Part shown: positions 60,924 to 64,000 of the stretch, one piece after another | Layout of the letters: the number at the start of each line of letters is the position of its first letter | How positions within the stretch are numbered: the first letter of the stretch is position 1 | NCBI GenBank assembly: GCA_025677835.1 | Contig: JAIXMR010000054.1 | Location: 62,001 to 126,000, forward strand | Reading direction: 5' to 3' | Length of the DNA stretch: 64,000 nt | Origin: Sporodiniella umbellata | Lineage: Eukaryota; Mucoromycota; Mucoromycetes; Mucorales; Rhizopodaceae | Notes under the pieces: model-generated | Told to the model about the DNA's origin: nothing | What the model saw: only the letters and a program-made list of their open reading frames with translations | The model's database searches: none | Translations under genes and position numbers: made by a program

Positions 60924-61092
60924 CACCACAAAAGAGAAATAAACCAATTACTTTCACAAACAGGTCGCCATGGTCTGTAGTATAACACCAGGCGTCATTA
61001 ATACACCCTCCGCCTAAATTCCTTTTTTTATACACTTTTGAACAAATCCCAACTTTCTTTATTTCTTTCTCAACACGATCCGTGATAGACAT
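60071..61092 (-). CDS. Fructosamine/ketosamine-3-kinase-like gene with frame break in a G run
   Basis: Two exons: 61092..60952 and 60822..60071; about 297 aa after allowing one frame shift. Family text: RNLGGGCINDAW, then GDLFVK in exon 1; AAAMFEAEALALKKM, PSYLVTEYIPM, MGAQLAQLHFKGQSDKFGFD, the catalytic-loop LLHGDLWSGNW and metal-site VLFDPAPYYGHHEVEFGM in exon 2. The enzyme class phosphorylates sugar-derived adducts on protein lysines so that they fall off (deglycation). After FGMMKM the frame is lost in a run of about 9-11 G (C on the plus strand, 60251-60260). The family ending resumes in the next frame (LLDAYDDHFPLQNNG, MLYELYHQLNHYAMFG, IIERLL). Without repair the product has a wrong C-terminus of about 50 residues. 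Confidence 0.82.
60847..60920. repeat. (ATT)n microsatellite inside an intron
   Basis: About 24 uninterrupted TTA/ATT units within the intron of the fructosamine-kinase-like gene. Confidence 0.95.
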
Positions 61093-63569
61093 TTCTTTTT
61101 TACTCTAGAAACAAAAGAGGAAAGTCTACTTGAAAACAAAACAAAAAAATTAATAAAATCTACCTTTTACGTCATACTTGGCCAACCAGTAGCTTTGATG
61201 TTAGAGAGAAAAAAAAAACGTGGGTATGTCTAAAATAGTCGGTTGAATCTCTTAAGGCCAGTATAGAAACTGAACGAGAACAAAAAAAAAAAAAAAAAAA
61301 AAAAGACCGCCATTTGTTGACATAAAAAACAGGCTACTTGCACCTCCTACGTAGCTCGTATATTTTGTTTGTAAAAACGCGGTAGATGTCAATCGATGCA
61401 TTGCTAAAAACATGCCAATAGGCATACACAAAAGCACTAACAAACAACAATAAATACATATACATATATCATACAAGGGCGCGTCTAATATGTGGTTAAA
61501 GTTGAAAGGCAGCTTTTAGTAACGCAATTGTTTTTTTTAAACATACTTTGATACTATTTTATCATATATGTACAATGTTCTCGACAAGCAGTATCATCGT
61601 AAAAAAAAAAAAGGAACTGGACAGAGCCCCAACTCGCCCAAGTTGAATAAACTAAAGATTGAGACAGGAATCTTATTTAATTTTCAAATTGTTATCCATC
61701 TGTATTCTGTAAGATATATGTGCCAATCCAACGCTTCTTAACGAGACACGATGCTCCTTCTTATTTTATAGTTGGTTTTGTTTTGAAGAGGTATTGTCTA
61801 TATACTTTTGACCGTATAAAACGCCTCATTATACAAGAAAAAACGTAATTTTTAAAATATCCAAAGGAGAATAGATTTCAATGTTAAAAGAAAAAAAAAA
61901 AAACGTTCTACAGTAAAACAATAGATCTATATATCCAATACTATCGTTTTCTCAAAGTAAAAACACTTTTTATAAACGATCCATTCAAGAAAAGTAGTTG
62001 TGTTTCGCTAAAAAGAGATCGTTTACTTTAGTAGTATACCCTAGTTTAATCACAGATTCATGTTCAATTGCCTTTGAACATCCAGGGATAATTGGCCAAT
62101 GACATGGATTTTGATTGGCTGTGGCATTACCTGTTGGAAGCAAATATTATGACAAGGAATGAGATCATAAAAGTAACAATGAGAGCGGACCAATCTGCTC
62201 TAAAATATCATTGGCAATCTATTGACAAAAGATGTATTTTAAAATGATGGACAACAGTTTTGTTTTGTTTTGTCAAATAAATAAAAACCGACAAATTTTA
62301 GGTTCAAGCTGAACTTTCTACTTTTGACGTGTTTCTGTCATTGTTATTATTAAGGAAAAGCCTCCCCCCCCTTATTTGGATAAGAATAGAGTAGGGGTAG
62401 ATGTACTGATTGTGAAGAAACAAAGAGGAATCCGATTTATTGGAGCTCTTTTTTTCTCAATTGATCGTTTGATGTCATTGACGGGTCATTTTGTATATTA
62501 CTACTTGTAATACAATATACTACACACCACTCCAGTTTTTAACGCAACTTTCTTGTCTGAGTTACCAGGCTGTTTTCGCTCCTAGCTTCCTAATAAAGAA
62601 AGAGTAACAATCAGGAGGTCCAGAGGATATTTCATTGGGCGTATCTATCGTCTACCAAAATATTTATATTAGTTTAGGAACGGGTCCATATGTATGTGCG
62701 TGAGGGTATATTCCATCTGAATAAAATACAAGATCAAAACAAAACTTTATTTATTTATGTTTTAAAGGGAGAAAAGTAAATAGTTTGAAAATCTATAAAC
62801 ACATACACATACATTTTTACTCTAAAGCCATTGAACGCTCAAATAATAACTAGAATTGAAACCACTTTATTTTGGCCCCTTTTTCGCTCGGGTGCAACCT
62901 GGTTCTTGAACCGATGAAAATGTTGGCACCTAAAAGAATTCCTTTTTTCTGTAACATGAAATTGTGTAACATTGGGCGCGTAGTTGAAAACGTATACACA
63001 CACATTCCGGCTGATAGACGTCGTTGGTTGCAATCATTTATCGGCCAAAGAAAACTGATTTTTATTTAGCTATGGTAAGCTTGGGTTACCGAAAAAAGAC
63101 ATCTCATGTTAGGCTAGAAACAAGCACTTTGAGGCCAAAGTCAGATACCCTACTAGTCATCCAGCAGCAAGATGCAGGCAATTTAAAAAATGATAAAAGA
63201 AAATCTGGGCTATACAAAAAATATTACTTTTTTCAGTTTATAAATGGGCTTTGGGTTATGTGTAAGGATGAGTTTCTAAGAGACGATGAGCGACATCATC
63301 ATACGTCAAAAATCAGTAGATCGAGGCTACATATGAACTAAATCTTGTTGAGCCTTTACTTCAAAACCTTTGTTCAATAAAAGGTGTATAAACACTAGCA
63401 GCAAACCAGATGAAATGCTGCAAGCAGCTATAGCATAAAAAAGCACGCTGTGTCAGGAAAAAAAAAAGAGCCAAAGACGTATTGTGTATTTTTCCTTTTT
63501 ATTGATGTTTTATCGCCATATCATAGCTTAATATAATCTTTATACAAGCTGTGTCTGACTTTGTCGTCA
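61093..63569. other. Intergenic 2.5 kb, no clear gene
   Basis: AT-rich. A cluster of CCAAT/ATTGG elements lies at about 62090-62220. At 62839-63341 both strands have open frames of 64-105 codons without recognised domains and without good start context; they may be relics. Nothing else can be supported. Confidence 0.45.
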
Positions 63570-63805
63570 CTAACAATGTGTACTGCCGCGAGCCTTTTCT
63601 CTTTCATCTACAAAAAATGAATAAGGCCCAACAACGTGCTTGGCCCCAGGCTCAACACTTTTTGAAATAAACCCTTTTGGAGGTAAATAGTTTGCAACAC
63701 TATTGTCAATCAGGAACAAGAAAAATAGGCGCATAGTTATGCATCATGTTTAACTTACTCTCCTTTAGAGATGAGACACTAGATCGGTTCACAATGTGAC
63801 GAAAA
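63570..63805 (-). CDS. 3' exons of an unidentified gene (partial)
   Basis: Last exon 63699..63570 and a preceding exon ending at 63759, joined by a 59-nt GTAAGT...AG intron with a CTGAC-like branch. The joined text reads NRSSVSSKGDVANYLPPKGF, ISKSVEPGAKHVVGPYSFF, VDEREKARGSTHC, stop. It looks conserved and phase is kept across the intron, so it is likely real. I could not find the start; upstream there is an 11-T run and possible further exons to the right, or the gene may be decayed. Product not recognised. Confidence 0.4.
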
Positions 63806-64000
63806 AAAAAAAGTCTAAGCACAGTAACCTTTCATTTGTTTTTATTGTTATTATCCTTTTAGTATAGTGCAAAAAGTGTGCCCAGCCATGCATTTAACAA
63901 AGAAAAAACAACTACCCCTTAAATAACCACATTTTGAAGCTATCTTTGTGTTCGCTGCACTCTCCTGAGTTGCTCCTGTGTTTTTTTTTTTTTTTCTTTG

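Noticed and set aside
62839..63341. Overlapping open frames on both strands
   Set aside because: No ATG with plausible context, no domain; at most a relic, so not listed as a gene.

Overview
This is nuclear DNA from a fungus, most likely a Mucoromycota (Mucorales-type) species. Genes are dense and carry many short GT-AG introns, mostly 50-90 nt. Spacers are AT-rich and full of long poly-A/poly-T runs, and the gene set is fungal: DASH subunit Ask1, Zn2Cys6 regulator, Kre9/Knh-like wall protein, fungal bZIP, Boi-type polarity protein. Genes lost from many Dikarya are also here (CEP104, TBCK, GH9 cellulase), which points to an early-diverging lineage. Species was not determined. All gene models were built by hand from reading frame, GT/AG sites and family continuity. 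I checked that exon phases add up, but a splice site may be off by a base or a few bases.

Layout, left to right: Bem3-type RhoGAP (cut by the left edge); Boi-type SH3-SAM-PH-CH protein; a 4 kb gene-poor stretch with decayed transposon sequence including a Mutator-like element; a small acidic ORF; YME1 i-AAA protease; secreted Kre9-like protein; bZIP factor; SWC5; GH9 endoglucanase; 1.2 kb with an inverted repeat and a decayed gene; GAL10 epimerase; TRM6; 1.7 kb spacer with another relic; Asp/Pro-rich protein divergent from CEP104; RluA-HemK fusion; UPF0014/FetB-like permease; SYF2; TBCK; ASK1; CUE-domain ER protein; winged-helix/PP2C gene (probably one fused gene); multi-pass membrane protein; DPM1 divergent from eIF2-gamma; RNase H2 subunit C; expansin-like secreted protein; Zn2Cys6 factor; RPT4; NDUFA8; MEX67; fructosamine-3-kinase-like gene; about 2.5 kb without a clear gene; then the 3' exons of an unidentified gene at the right edge.

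No operon or gene cluster is visible. Most genes are housekeeping and sit in tight convergent or divergent pairs: SYF2/TBCK ends are 79 bp apart, eIF2-gamma/RNASEH2C 103 bp, membrane protein/DPM1 119 bp, and the DPM1/eIF2-gamma starts share about 280 bp. Two genes are broken by a one-base frame problem, one of them inside a G homopolymer, so assembly error must be separated from real decay.

The most interesting items are a full-length CEP104 (a cilium-tip/centriole protein) with two GC-AG introns in a fungus of probably non-flagellated lineage, a pseudouridine-synthase-like domain with a lost catalytic Asp fused to a HemK methyltransferase, a probable winged-helix/PP2C fusion, a Boi protein with a C-terminal CH domain, a MEX67 without its C-terminal UBA-like domain, and several gene relics whose in-frame stops all fit C-to-T changes.
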